DNA of 64,000 nt from Sphingomonas ginsenosidimutans. GTDB taxonomy: Bacteria > Pseudomonadota > Alphaproteobacteria > Sphingomonadales > Sphingomonadaceae. The stretch is taken from contig NZ_NWVD01000008.1 in assembly GCF_002374835.1 (NCBI RefSeq), forward strand, positions 97,461 to 161,460. Reading direction: 5' to 3'. The notes under the pieces were generated by a model. That model saw only the letters and a program-made list of their open reading frames with translations. It made no database searches and had not been told where the DNA came from. This document shows positions 33,549 through 42,191 of the stretch, one piece after another; position 1 is the first letter of the stretch; every line of letters begins with the position of its first letter. Position numbers and translations under genes: made by a program.

Positions 33549-35189
33549 ATGTCCGACTCCCTCGATCTGGGCGCGCCCCCTGCGCCACCGGCCGGCGCGC
33601 AGCCGTATCGCGTGCTGGCGCGCAAATATCGCCCGCAGACGTTCGACGCGCTGATCGGGCAGGAACCGATGGTCCAGACGCTGGCCAATGCGATCAAGCG
33701 TGACCGGATCGCGCATGCCTTCCTGCTGACCGGCGTGCGCGGGGTGGGCAAGACCAGCACCGCGCGGCTGATCGCAAAGGCGCTCAACTGCATCGGCCCG
33801 CACGGGCAGGGCGGGGCGACGATCGCGCCGTGCGGGGTGTGCGAGCCGTGCCGCGCGATCGCGGAGGGCCGCCATATCGACGTGATCGAGATGGACGCCG
33901 CCAGCCACACCGGCATCGACGACATCCGCGAGATCATCGAGGCGTCGCGCTATGCCGCGGTGTCGGCGCGCTACAAGATCTACATTATCGACGAAGTCCA
34001 CATGCTGTCGAAGGCGGCGTTCAACGGCCTGCTCAAGACGCTGGAGGAGCCGCCCGCGCATGTGAAGTTCCTGTTCGCCACGACGGAGGTGAACAAGGTG
34101 CCGGTGACGGTGCTGTCGCGCTGCCAGCGGTTCGACCTGCGCCGCATTCCCGCCGAACTGCTGGCGAAGCATTTCGCGCATGTGGTCGCGGCGGAGGGGG
34201 CCGAGGCGGAGCCGGAGGCGCTGGCGCTGATCGCGCGCGCGGCGGAAGGGTCCGCGCGCGACGGTCTGTCGATCCTCGATCAGGCGATCGCCCATGCCGA
34301 CATGGCCGGCGGCGGGGTGCGCGCCGATGCGGTACGCGACATGCTGGGCCTGTCGGATCGCAATGCCGTGCGCGACCTGCTGGCGCTGATCCTGGCCGGC
34401 GACGCGCCCGGCGCGCTGGCGGCGATCCGCCGGCAGTACGACCTGGGCGTCGATCCGCTGGGCGTGATCCGCGCGCTGATGGAGGCGGTGCACGGCATCA
34501 CCCAGGTGAAGGTCGGCGCCGCCGACGATCCGGCGCAGCCGGTCGAGGAGCGCGCCGCCTATCGCGACTGGGCGGGGACACTGTCCTTCCCCGCGCTCCA
34601 CCGCCTGTGGCAATTGTTCCTGAAGGGGCATGAGGAGGTGGCGCGCGCCGCGCTGCCGATCGAAACCGCGGAGATGGCGATCCTGCGCGCGATCCACGCG
34701 TCCACCTTGCCCGATCCGGCCGATCTGGCGCGGCGGCTGGCGCAGGGCGGGCCGTTGCCCGCCGCCGCCACATCCGCGTCGCCGCCGCCGCCCGCACCGC
34801 CCGCGCCCGCCGATCGCATGCCCGGCGAGTTCGCGGGCGTGCTGGCGCTGCTGGACGAGATCGGGAAGCTCGACCTGCTCGTCCGGCTGAAGCGCGGCGC
34901 CAGCCTGGTCAGCTACAAGCCGGGCGAGATCGTGCTGAGCGGCAACCGCCCGCTGTCAACCGATACGCTGGGCGATCTGGCGGCGGTGCTGCGCGAGGCG
35001 ACGGGCAAGCCGTGGCAGATTTCGATGGCCGACCTGCCCGGAGCGCCGACCGTGTTCGAGGCGGAGCAGGACGTGGTGCAGGCGCGCCATGATGCCGCGC
35101 GCACGCATCCGGTGGTCGATGCCGCGTTCCGGGCGTTTCCCGATGCCGAACTGATCGAACCCAAACCAGCCAAGCGGAGTATCACGTGA
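33549..35189 (+). CDS. dnaX: DNA polymerase III subunit gamma/tau
   Basis: Clamp-loader ATPase of the replicative polymerase, 546 aa. Walker A GVRGVGKTST, zinc-binding cysteines in CGVCEPC and an upstream CIG, Walker B IIDEVHML, SRC sensor in LSRCQRF. A Pro/Ala-rich linker near residues 405-425 leads to a C-terminal tau-like domain. I see no A-rich slippery sequence for the gamma frameshift. ATG at 33549 without Shine-Dalgarno; frame open upstream but unconserved in appearance. It overlaps ebfC by four bases (GTGA). Confidence 0.96.
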   Translation: MSDSLDLGAPPAPPAGAQPYRVLARKYRPQTFDALIGQEPMVQTLANAIKRDRIAHAFLLTGVRGVGKTSTARLIAKALNCIGPHGQGGATIAPCGVCEPCRAIAEGRHIDVIEMDAASHTGIDDIREIIEASRYAAVSARYKIYIIDEVHMLSKAAFNGLLKTLEEPPAHVKFLFATTEVNKVPVTVLSRCQRFDLRRIPAELLAKHFAHVVAAEGAEAEPEALALIARAAEGSARDGLSILDQAIAHADMAGGGVRADAVRDMLGLSDRNAVRDLLALILAGDAPGALAAIRRQYDLGVDPLGVIRALMEAVHGITQVKVGAADDPAQPVEERAAYRDWAGTLSFPALHRLWQLFLKGHEEVARAALPIETAEMAILRAIHASTLPDPADLARRLAQGGPLPAAATSASPPPPAPPAPADRMPGEFAGVLALLDEIGKLDLLVRLKRGASLVSYKPGEIVLSGNRPLSTDTLGDLAAVLREATGKPWQISMADLPGAPTVFEAEQDVVQARHDAARTHPVVDAAFRAFPDAELIEPKPAKRSIT

Positions 35190-35509
35190 AGGATATCAAC
35201 GACATCCTGGCCATGGCGCAGAACGTCCAGAACGAGCTGCAAAAGGCGCAGGACAGCCTAGACACGATCGAGGTGGAGGGCGCTGCGGGCGGCGGCCTGG
35301 TCAAGGTCAAGGCGTCCGCCAAGGGCAGGATCATCGCGGTCGCGATCGACGATTCGCTGATCGTCCCGTCCGAAAAGCAGATGCTGGAGGATCTGGTCGC
35401 CGCCGCGTTCAACGACGCACGCGCCAAGGCCGACGCCGCCTCTTCCGCCGAAATGGCCAAAATGACCAGCGGGCTGCCGCTGCCGCCGGGGTTCAAGCTG
35501 CCGTTCTGA
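35186..35509 (+). CDS. ebfC: YbaB/EbfC family nucleoid-associated protein
   Basis: Dimeric DNA-binding tweezers-like protein of 107 aa; typical for the family: QNVQNELQKAQDSLDTIEVEG, then VKASAKGRIIAVAID and LPPGFKLPF at the end. GTG start overlaps the dnaX stop. The dnaX-ybaB pairing is widespread, with recR frequently third; recR is not present here. Confidence 0.95.
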   Translation: MKDINDILAMAQNVQNELQKAQDSLDTIEVEGAAGGGLVKVKASAKGRIIAVAIDDSLIVPSEKQMLEDLVAAAFNDARAKADAASSAEMAKMTSGLPLPPGFKLPF

Positions 35510-35600
35510 TCGCCGGCCGGTTTTCCGGGCGAACTGCTTGCGATAGCGGAACAATCCGGCCGTGCGTCGATTTTTGGCTGATCCATGACAGGAGGATGCC

Positions 35601-35837
35601 ATGACGGACGACCGGGTAACGCAGACGCCGCATACGACGATCATCGAACGCCGCGGCGGCGGTGGCGGGTTGCTGATCGGTGCCGCGATCCTGGTCGCGG
35701 TGCTGGTCGCGGCCTATTTCGTGCTGATGCGCAGCGACAGCGAAACCGCGAAGAACAATGCGATCACCTCGGCCGCGCAGAGCGTCGAGAAGACCGCCGA
35801 CAAGGCCGGCGGCGCGATCGACAGCGCGACGAAGTAA
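35601..35837 (+). CDS. small single-pass membrane protein
   Basis: A 78-aa protein: polar N-terminus (TDDRVTQTPHTTIIERRGGGGG), one TM helix (about residues 24-42: LLIGAAILVAVLVAAYFVLM) and a C-terminal amphipathic tail, SAAQSVEKTADKAGGAIDSA, resembling the helical repeats of membrane-anchored stress or CsbD-like proteins. AGGAGG lies five bases before the ATG, so it is probably well translated. Function unknown. Confidence 0.8.
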   Translation: MTDDRVTQTPHTTIIERRGGGGGLLIGAAILVAVLVAAYFVLMRSDSETAKNNAITSAAQSVEKTADKAGGAIDSATK

Positions 35838-35857
35838 CGACCTTCGCGCGGGACGTC

Positions 35858-35922
35858 ATCCCAGCGCAGGCTGGGATCTCCCGGTGGCAGTAGCCGCGCG
35901 AGGCCCCAGCCTGCGCTGGGGC
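35858..35922. repeat. REP-like palindrome pair
   Basis: ATCCCAGC-GCAG-GCTGGGAT (35858-35877) and GCCCCAGC-CTGC-GCTGGGGC (35903-35922). The loops GCAG and CTGC are reverse complements, so the two units are in opposite orientation, as in REP/BIME pairs. Confidence 0.75.
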
Positions 35923-35966
35923 GACGTTTCGGGGAGGGCAGGCGGCGTCGTCACGGCCTGCTCCCC

Positions 35967-36641
35967 TCACTTCAGACAGCTGTCCAGCCCCGCCCGCTTC
36001 ACCACCCCGACATAGCGCGACAGTGCGTTGCCGTGCCGTCGCACGAAACCGCGCGGGTCGACCGCCTCGCGCTTCTTGGGCAGCGGCAGGACGGCGGCGA
36101 TCCGGCCCGCCTCCATTGGGGTCAGCGTCGCGGCGGAATGGCCGAAATACCGTTCGGCGCCGGCCTCGACACCATAGGTGCCGATCCCGGTCTCGGCGAT
36201 GTTGAGGTACACCTCCATGATCCGCTTCTTGCCCCAGATCGTCTCGATCAGGACGGTGAACCACGCCTCCAGCGCCTTGCGCAGATAGCCGCCGCCCTGG
36301 AACAGGAAGGCGTTCTTGGCGGTCTGCTGACTGATCGTCGATCCGCCGCGGATGCGCCCGCCCTCCATGTTGCTCTTCGCCGCCGCGGCGATCCCGCGCC
36401 AGTCGAAGCCATGGTGCGAGCAGAAACGCGAATCCTCCCCCGCGATCGCGGCGCGCGGCATGTCCGGGTCGATCCGCGACAGCGGGGTCCAGTCCTTCGT
36501 GACGGAATGGCCGGCGATCAGGTCGCCCGCCATCGTGAAGGTGAAGGGCGGGGGGACGACCGCATAGATCGCGACCCACAGCACCGACACGATGACGAAG
36601 CCGATGACGACCTTGAGCAGCAGGCGAAGCGCGAACAGCAT
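35967..36641 (-). CDS. mtgA: monofunctional biosynthetic peptidoglycan transglycosylase
   Basis: GT51 glycosyltransferase that polymerises lipid II into glycan strands. The 224-aa protein has one N-terminal TM (LLLKVVIGFVIVSVLWVAIY) and the GT51 motifs: AGEDSRFCSHHGFDW with the catalytic Glu, GGSTISQQTAKN, KKRIMEVYLN and EAGAERYFG. It lacks a transpeptidase domain. It runs alone, toward the REP pair. Confidence 0.94.
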   Translation of the reverse strand: MLFALRLLLKVVIGFVIVSVLWVAIYAVVPPPFTFTMAGDLIAGHSVTKDWTPLSRIDPDMPRAAIAGEDSRFCSHHGFDWRGIAAAAKSNMEGGRIRGGSTISQQTAKNAFLFQGGGYLRKALEAWFTVLIETIWGKKRIMEVYLNIAETGIGTYGVEAGAERYFGHSAATLTPMEAGRIAAVLPLPKKREAVDPRGFVRRHGNALSRYVGVVKRAGLDSCLK

Positions 36642-36692
36642 GATCGCGCTTCGCTAGCCGATTGCGACGGCCAAGTCAGCGGGGGGAAGCGC

Positions 36693-37517
36693 TTACTGGC
36701 CCAGGAACGTCAGCAGGTCGCGAGTCAGCCGCTTGCCCTCGGTGGCGAACAGGCCGTGGGGCGCGCCGTCATATTCGACCAGTTGCGAGTGCGCGATCCC
36801 GCGCGCCGCCTCGCGCCCGCTGGCATCGATCGGCACGGTCTTGTCCGCGGTGCCGTGCAGCACCAGCGTGGGGACGCGGAACGCGGGCAGGTCGCCGCGG
36901 AAATCGGTGTGGCCGAAGCTTTCGGCGCATTTCAGCGTCGGTTGCAGCCCGGCCTGCATCGCCAGCCGCCATGCCCAGTCGAGCGTCGCGTCGCTGACCG
37001 GGCTGGTGATATAGCCGACGCCGAAGAAGTCCTTGAAGAAATTGCGGAAGAACTCCGGCCGGTCCTCGGCGATGCCGTCGGCGATCTGTTGCAGCGTCTC
37101 TTCGGGCACGCCATCGGGATTGTCCTCGGTCCGGAGCATGTAGGGCACCACCGATCCGACCAGCCCGGCGGCGATCACGCCCTTGCCGTCGTAGCGGCTC
37201 ATGTAGCGCGCCACTTCGCCGCCACCCATCGAAAAGCCGACCAGCGTCAGGTCGCTGCCGACCCCCGCCGCCTGGATCACGTCGGCCAGATCGTCGGTCA
37301 GCGTGTCGTAATCATAGCCGCGCCACGGCTGCTCCGAGCGACCGAACCCGCGCCGGTCATAGGCGATCGCGCGAAAGCCCGCATCGGCCAGCGCCTTCAT
37401 TTGCGGGTCCCAGCTGTCCGACGACAGCGGCCAGCCATGGATCAGGACGACCGGGCGCCCTTCGCCCCAGTCCTTGACGTAAATGTCGGTGCCGTCGCGC
37501 GTCTTGACGTAAGGCAT
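36693..37517 (-). CDS. alpha/beta hydrolase (non-heme chloroperoxidase-like)
   Basis: A 274-aa esterase/haloperoxidase-like hydrolase with intact triad: nucleophile Ser in GFSMGGGEV (about residue 97), Asp in LHGTADKTVP (about 228) and His in GAPHGLF (about 257). The oxyanion region LIHGWPLSSDSW is typical of the cofactor-free chloroperoxidase group. Real substrate unknown; these enzymes are usually esterases. Start ATG at 37517 (MPYVKTRDG). It is 62 bp downstream of aroB on the same strand. Confidence 0.88.
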   Translation of the reverse strand: MPYVKTRDGTDIYVKDWGEGRPVVLIHGWPLSSDSWDPQMKALADAGFRAIAYDRRGFGRSEQPWRGYDYDTLTDDLADVIQAAGVGSDLTLVGFSMGGGEVARYMSRYDGKGVIAAGLVGSVVPYMLRTEDNPDGVPEETLQQIADGIAEDRPEFFRNFFKDFFGVGYITSPVSDATLDWAWRLAMQAGLQPTLKCAESFGHTDFRGDLPAFRVPTLVLHGTADKTVPIDASGREAARGIAHSQLVEYDGAPHGLFATEGKRLTRDLLTFLGQ

Positions 37518-37579
37518 GGGAAACTCCGCCGATCGAGGTCAGAAGCGACCCGAACGCGGCGCTTCCCCGCCCGTTCCCG

Positions 37580-38701
37580 TCAGCGGGCGCTCGCCAGGAA
37601 CGCCTCGACTTGGTCGAGCGCGACGGTGCGGTCGAGGTAGGTGCGCCCGATGCCGTTCGATAGCAGGAACGGCAACGTGCCCGCCGCCATTTTCTTGTCG
37701 TGGCGCATATGCTCGACCAGCCGCGCGGGCGGCGCGTCGATCCCGGCGGCGGCCAGCCCGTCGGGCAGCCCGCTGGCGCGCCAGTGCGCGGCGACCCGCG
37801 CGGCGTCCTCCGGCGGGCAGCGCCCGGTTTCGGCCGAAAAGGCGAAGGCCAGCGCACAGCCCGCCGCCACCGCCTCGCCATGCAGCAGCCGGTCGGAAAA
37901 GCCCGCCTCGGCCTCGAGCGCATGGCCGAAGGTATGGCCCAGGTTGAGCAGCGCGCGCCGCCCGGTCGTCTCGAATTCGTCCTCGCCGACGATCCGCGCC
38001 TTGGCGGCGACCGAATGCGCGATCGCATAGGTGCGCGCCGCCGCGTCGCCCGCCAGCAGCGCCGCGCCGTTCGCCTCGCACCAGGCGAAGAAATCCGGAT
38101 CGTCGATCAGCCCGTATTTGACCACCTCTGCATAGCCGGCGCGTACCTGCCGCGCTGGCAGGGTATCGAGGACGTCGGGGTCGATCAGCACCGTCGCGGG
38201 CTGGTGGAACGCACCGATCAGGTTCTTGCCGGCCCGCGCGTTGATCCCGGTCTTGCCCCCCACCGACGAATCGACCTGCGCCAGCAACGTGGTGGGCACC
38301 TGTACGAACCCGCAGCCGCGCTTCAGGATCGCGGTGGCGAACCCGACCAGGTCGCCGATCACCCCGCCGCCCAGCGCGATGACATGGTCGCCGCGTTCGA
38401 CGCCCAGCGCCAGCAGTTCGTCGGTGAGACGTTCCAGCGTCGCCCAGCTCTTCGATCCCTCGCCCGCGGGCAGCACGATCGCGCGGTGCGGCACGCCCGC
38501 GTCGTCCAGCGATGTCTGCAGCGTCGCCAGATGGCCTGCGACATTCTCGTCCGCGACGATCGGCATCGTCCGCCCGCGCGCGATCGGTGCCAGCAGGTCG
38601 CCCGCGCGCGCCAGCAATCCCGCCTCGATCCGCACGTCGTAGCTGCGCTCGCCCAGCGCCACGGGCACGGTGATGCCCTTGTCGATCGCGATATTCGTCA
38701 T
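37580..38701 (-). CDS. aroB: 3-dehydroquinate synthase
   Basis: Second step of the shikimate pathway, NAD- and metal-dependent cyclisation of DAHP. The 373-aa protein has the NAD-binding GGGVIGDLVGF (about residues 110-120), PTTLLAQVDSSVGGKTGIN, AEVVKYGLI with the metal Glu and LNLGHTFGHALE with metal His residues. The ATG overlaps the aroK stop (ATGA), so the two enzymes are co-translated. Confidence 0.96.
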   Translation of the reverse strand: MTNIAIDKGITVPVALGERSYDVRIEAGLLARAGDLLAPIARGRTMPIVADENVAGHLATLQTSLDDAGVPHRAIVLPAGEGSKSWATLERLTDELLALGVERGDHVIALGGGVIGDLVGFATAILKRGCGFVQVPTTLLAQVDSSVGGKTGINARAGKNLIGAFHQPATVLIDPDVLDTLPARQVRAGYAEVVKYGLIDDPDFFAWCEANGAALLAGDAAARTYAIAHSVAAKARIVGEDEFETTGRRALLNLGHTFGHALEAEAGFSDRLLHGEAVAAGCALAFAFSAETGRCPPEDAARVAAHWRASGLPDGLAAAGIDAPPARLVEHMRHDKKMAAGTLPFLLSNGIGRTYLDRTVALDQVEAFLASAR

Positions 38702-39252
38702 TTGCCGATGGCCTTCATGATCGCGCGCACGGTGATGTCGTGCGGCGCATTGCCGCTGGCGACCCGCAGGTGCGCCTGGGCGTAGAGCGGATTGCGCACC
38801 GCGGCGAGATCGCGCAGCACCTGCGCCGGATCGCGCCCGCGCAGCAGCGGGCGGGTGTCGCGACGCCCGACGCGGTCGACCAGCACCTCGACCGGCGCGT
38901 CGAGCCAGATCGACAGCGCGTCGGACAGGATCAGCGCGCGCGTCTCGTCATTCACGAACGCGCCGCCGCCGGTCGCGATCACCTTTGGCCGCCCGTCGAT
39001 CAGCCGCTGGATCACGCGGCGTTCGCCGTCGCGGAAATGCGCCTCGCCGAACTTGGCGAAGATATCGCTGATCGTCATCCCCGCGGCATGTTCGATCTCG
39101 TGATCGGCGTCGACGAACGCCAGCCCCAGCCGCGCCGCCAGCCGCCGCCCGACGGTGGACTTGCCTGCGCCCATCAGCCCCACCAGCACGATCGGCTGGC
39201 CGGTCCATCGCGGCTTTTCCGGGGAACGGGGAACGGGCGGGCTTTGCAACAT
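38698..39252 (-). CDS. aroK: shikimate kinase
   Basis: Phosphorylates shikimate at O3. The 184-aa protein has Walker A GLMGAGKSTVG, the substrate-binding DADHEIE and FRDGERR motifs, GGGAFV, and the LID Arg in RPLLRGRDP. ATG at 39252 without a ribosome binding site; the candidate promoter puts the transcript start about four bases upstream. The reading frame is open far upstream but crosses the opposite-strand genes and is not coding there. Confidence 0.95.
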   Translation of the reverse strand: MLQSPPVPRSPEKPRWTGQPIVLVGLMGAGKSTVGRRLAARLGLAFVDADHEIEHAAGMTISDIFAKFGEAHFRDGERRVIQRLIDGRPKVIATGGGAFVNDETRALILSDALSIWLDAPVEVLVDRVGRRDTRPLLRGRDPAQVLRDLAAVRNPLYAQAHLRVASGNAPHDITVRAIMKAIGK

Positions 39253-39262
39253 CGTCCGCCGG

Positions 39263-39290
39263 GCTATACAGCGCACGTCGGCCGCGGCAA
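39263..39290 (-). promoter_or_regulatory. candidate aroK-aroB promoter
   Basis: On the minus strand TTGCCG (39290-39285), 16 bp, TATAGC (39268-39263). The predicted start near 39256 leaves a leader of about four bases before the aroK ATG. Confidence 0.4.
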
Positions 39291-39365
39291 CAGACCGTGC
39301 GCACCCGTTGCCGGGCGCCGGGCTGGTGTCCGGCCCGGTATCTGGCACGTTGTTAGGTGAAGTCC

Positions 39366-39503
39366 ATGTCCCGGTTGCTCGTCTCCCTGATCGTCTTGCT
39401 GGTCGTCGTGCTGGGGGCGCTGTTCTTCCTGGCGGGCCGCGCCACCGAACGTCCCACCACGCGCGTGGAAAAGGTGGTCGAGCTTGGCAACCTCGCGAAT
39501 TAA
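39366..39503 (+). CDS. 45-aa single-pass membrane protein
   Basis: Begins MSRLLVSLIVLLVVVLGALF, an N-terminal TM helix, followed by a short basic/polar tail (GRATERPTTRVEKVVELGN). It overlaps the next gene by 20 bp in another frame, and a weak AGGT/GAAG motif precedes the ATG. It is shaped like a signal anchor with a short periplasmic tail. No family recognised; position before the secreted protein suggests joint expression. Confidence 0.6.
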   Translation: MSRLLVSLIVLLVVVLGALFFLAGRATERPTTRVEKVVELGNLAN

Positions 39504-41265
39504 GCGGGCGCTGGTCGCCGGCGGCGCGGCGCTGGCGTTCGGCGCGGCGGCGCTGGCGCAGCAACAGCAGCAGCAGCGGCCGGAATCGCTTCTTCCCCCC
39601 GGCTTCGGCGATCCCGCGCCCGCCCCGGCGCCGGCGCCCACCGCCGCGCGCCCGGCGGCGGCACCCACCGCCGGCGCGACCGGCGCGTTCATCCAGCCGC
39701 TGCCCGGCGTGGCCGCGACGCCGCTGCCCGAACCGTCGCCCAGCGTCAGCCCCACGGCGGTGGCGACGCCGCGCTACGTCATGCCCGCCTCCGCGCGCCG
39801 GTCGCTCGCGCTGGTCGGCGCGGCGGATTCGTTCCGGCGCGATGCGTTCGGCACGGCGGACGGGCGTTATCTGGAAATCGTCATGCGCCGGCTGTCGGCG
39901 CCGCTGCCGTCGCGCTGGCTGTCGATCGCGCTGCGGCGGATGCTGGTGGCGCGGGTCGATACGCCGCGTGGGCTCAATGGCGCCGATTTCGCGGCCGAGC
40001 GCGCGTGGCTGCTGCTGCGGATGGGCGAGTCGGTCGGCGCGCGGGCGGTCGTGCAGGCGGTCGATACCGATCGCGTCACGCCCAAGCTGCGCCAGGTGTG
40101 GATGCAGGCCGCGCTGGCGAACGGCGATCCGGGCGGGCTGTGTCCGCTGGCGCCGATCGCCGGCAATGCCGAGCGCGGCTGGGTGGTGGCGCGCGCGATG
40201 TGCGCCGGGCTGACCGGCGACGCGCGCGCGCGCGCGCTGATCGCCGATGCGCGGCGGCAGCGGGTGGCGAGCGGGATCGACCTGCAACTGGCGCAAAAGG
40301 TGATGGGCGCGGGCGTCGACAGCCGTCAGGCGATCACCGTCGACTGGACGCCGGTGGTGCAGCTGACCGCGTGGCGTTTCGGGCTGGCCGTTGCCACCGG
40401 GGCGACGGTGCCCGACGAACTCTATGCCACGGTCGGCGCGCAGGTGAACGGCTGGCGCGCGCTGGCGCCGGGCATCCCGCTGATCCAGCGCGCGGCCGCG
40501 GTGGACCGCGCGGCGGCGATGGGCGTCGTCAGCAGTGCGGCGCTGGTCGACCTGTATTCCGCGCTGGCCGATGCCGATGACGTGCCCGGTGCGCTGACCC
40601 GCACCACCAACGGCCTGCGCGATGCCTATGTCGCCGCGGACGACGGCGCGCGGCTGTCGGCGCTGGGCGCGTTGTGGGACGGGGCGTCGGACGAGGCGGG
40701 GCGCTATGCCCGGCTGATCCTGACCGCCCATGCCGCCGCGCGCGTCATCCCGCGCGCCGGGGTGGACCAGGTCGACCGGCTGGTCGCCGCTATGCTGTCG
40801 GCGGGGATGGATCGTACCGCGCTGCGCTGGCAACCCTATGTCCGCGTCGGCGGCGATGCCTGGGCGATGCTGTTGCTCGCCGATCCCGACGCGCGCGGCA
40901 TCCGCCCCGGCAGCATCATCGGCGATTACGCGCCGGAGGGCGCGACGGCGCAGCGCCGGAAGCAGATGTTCTTCGCCGCGCTGGCGGGGCTGGGGCGGCT
41001 GTCGGCCGCGGATGTCGAGGAGAATGCCGCGACGCTGGACGTGCGGATCGGATCGCCCAACGGCTGGACCCGCGCGATCGACCGTGCGGCGGCGGAGGGG
41101 CAGGCGGGCACCGTCCTGCTGCTGGCAGCGACGGGGATGCAGGCGGGGAACTGGCGCGCGGTCCCGCCGGCCGCGCTGTACCGCGCGCTGCGCAGCCTGC
41201 GCGCGGTCGGGCTGGACGGCGAGGCGCGGATGATCGCGGCCGAGGCGATCGCGCGGCTGGCATGA
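39484..41265 (+). CDS. large secreted helical protein of unknown function
   Basis: Not recognised; 593 aa. TTG start, signal peptide (SRIKRALVAGGAALAFGAAAL, cleavage at ALAQ), then a Gln/Pro/Ala-rich linker (about residues 25-95) and a long alpha-helical, Ala/Leu/Arg-rich domain that looks like tetratricopeptide or solenoid repeats, without catalytic motifs. It overlaps xerD by four bases (ATGA), and the coupling suggests co-expression. Many sphingomonads have a similar gene before xerD, as far as I recall. Confidence 0.8.
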   Translation: MATSRIKRALVAGGAALAFGAAALAQQQQQQRPESLLPPGFGDPAPAPAPAPTAARPAAAPTAGATGAFIQPLPGVAATPLPEPSPSVSPTAVATPRYVMPASARRSLALVGAADSFRRDAFGTADGRYLEIVMRRLSAPLPSRWLSIALRRMLVARVDTPRGLNGADFAAERAWLLLRMGESVGARAVVQAVDTDRVTPKLRQVWMQAALANGDPGGLCPLAPIAGNAERGWVVARAMCAGLTGDARARALIADARRQRVASGIDLQLAQKVMGAGVDSRQAITVDWTPVVQLTAWRFGLAVATGATVPDELYATVGAQVNGWRALAPGIPLIQRAAAVDRAAAMGVVSSAALVDLYSALADADDVPGALTRTTNGLRDAYVAADDGARLSALGALWDGASDEAGRYARLILTAHAAARVIPRAGVDQVDRLVAAMLSAGMDRTALRWQPYVRVGGDAWAMLLLADPDARGIRPGSIIGDYAPEGATAQRRKQMFFAALAGLGRLSAADVEENAATLDVRIGSPNGWTRAIDRAAAEGQAGTVLLLAATGMQAGNWRAVPPAALYRALRSLRAVGLDGEARMIAAEAIARLA

Positions 41266-42182
41266 CGACCGCGGTCGGTGACCGCGATGCGATCGACCGC
41301 TTTCTGGAGATGATGGCGGCGCAGGCGGGGGCGGCGGCGAACACGCTGGCCGCCTATCGCCGCGACCTGACGCTGGCGTCGGCGGATCTCGACGGCGGCC
41401 TTTCGCGCGCCGATGCCGCCGCGCTGGGGCGGCTGGCGGACGGCTGGCGCGACCTGTCGGGCGCGACGGTCGCGCGCAAGGCGGCGGCGCTGCGCCGTTT
41501 CTTCGGCTTCCTGGCGGAGGAGGGCGACCGCGCCGACGACCCCTCGCCGGCGCTGCCGCGCCCGGCCACGCGCCGCCCGCTGCCGCGCACGTTGGGCCAT
41601 GGCGATGTCGACCGCCTGTTCGCCGCGCTGGGCGCTCGGCTGGCGCGCGATCCGGTGATCCCCACCGACCTGCGCCTCGCCGCATTGGTCGAACTATTGT
41701 ACGGATCGGGGCTGCGCGCCAGCGAGCTGGTGTCGCTGCCGCGCAACGCGATCCATCCCGACCGCCCGTTCCTGATCCTCAAGGGGAAGGGCGGGCGCGA
41801 GCGGCTGGTGCCGGTGTCGGACCGCGCGCGCGCGGCGATCGCGGCGTGGCGCGCGCATGTCGCGACCGACCGCGCGTTCCTGTTCCCGTCCGGCGCGACG
41901 CATATCTCGCGCGTGCGGCTGTTCCAGCTGGTCCGCACGATCGCGGGGGAGGCGGGGATCGCGCCCGACCGGATCAGCCCGCACGTCCTGCGCCATGCCT
42001 TTGCCACCCACCTGCTGGAGGGCGGGGCGGACCTGCGCGCGCTCCAGACGATGCTGGGCCACGCCGATATCGCGACCACCGAAATCTACACCCATGTCGA
42101 CACGCGGCGGCTGGTCGAACTGGTCAACGAACGCCATCCGCTGGCGGAGGCGCTCGTTGACGCATCGGCGACACCGCCGTAA
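41262..42182 (+). CDS. xerD: tyrosine recombinase XerD
   Basis: Site-specific recombinase that resolves chromosome dimers at dif with XerC. The 306-aa protein has the SAM-like N-terminal domain and the catalytic set: Arg in SGLRASELV, Lys in KGKGGRERLVP, HVLRHAFATHLL (His-x-x-Arg), LGHADIATTEIYTHV with His and the nucleophilic Tyr. It does not sit beside phage genes; the accA neighbourhood supports the chromosomal XerD role rather than a phage integrase. Confidence 0.92.
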   Translation: MTTAVGDRDAIDRFLEMMAAQAGAAANTLAAYRRDLTLASADLDGGLSRADAAALGRLADGWRDLSGATVARKAAALRRFFGFLAEEGDRADDPSPALPRPATRRPLPRTLGHGDVDRLFAALGARLARDPVIPTDLRLAALVELLYGSGLRASELVSLPRNAIHPDRPFLILKGKGGRERLVPVSDRARAAIAAWRAHVATDRAFLFPSGATHISRVRLFQLVRTIAGEAGIAPDRISPHVLRHAFATHLLEGGADLRALQTMLGHADIATTEIYTHVDTRRLVELVNERHPLAEALVDASATPP

Positions 42183-42185
42183 CGG
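42157..42185 (+). promoter_or_regulatory. candidate accA promoter inside the xerD 3' end
   Basis: TTGACG (42157-42162), 17 bp, TAACGG (42180-42185). Seven bases after the -10 is 42192, exactly the A of the accA ATG, and no ribosome binding site is present. It suggests a leaderless transcript. Confidence 0.5.
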
Positions 42186-42191
42186 CGCGCG

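Noticed and set aside
33549..35189. Programmed frameshift in dnaX to make a gamma form
   Set aside because: No A-rich slippery heptamer with downstream hairpin was seen; only the full-length reading is supported.
39253..41685. Very long minus-strand open frame continuing upstream of aroK
   Set aside because: It lies antisense to the secreted-protein and xerD genes and reads as low-complexity Arg/Gly/His-rich sequence, typical of a shadow frame in high-GC DNA. The shikimate kinase domain begins only at 39252.
41262..42182. Phage integrase interpretation of the tyrosine recombinase
   Set aside because: Length, XerD-like motifs, and core-gene neighbours (accA, aroK) fit chromosomal XerD; no phage genes or att site nearby.
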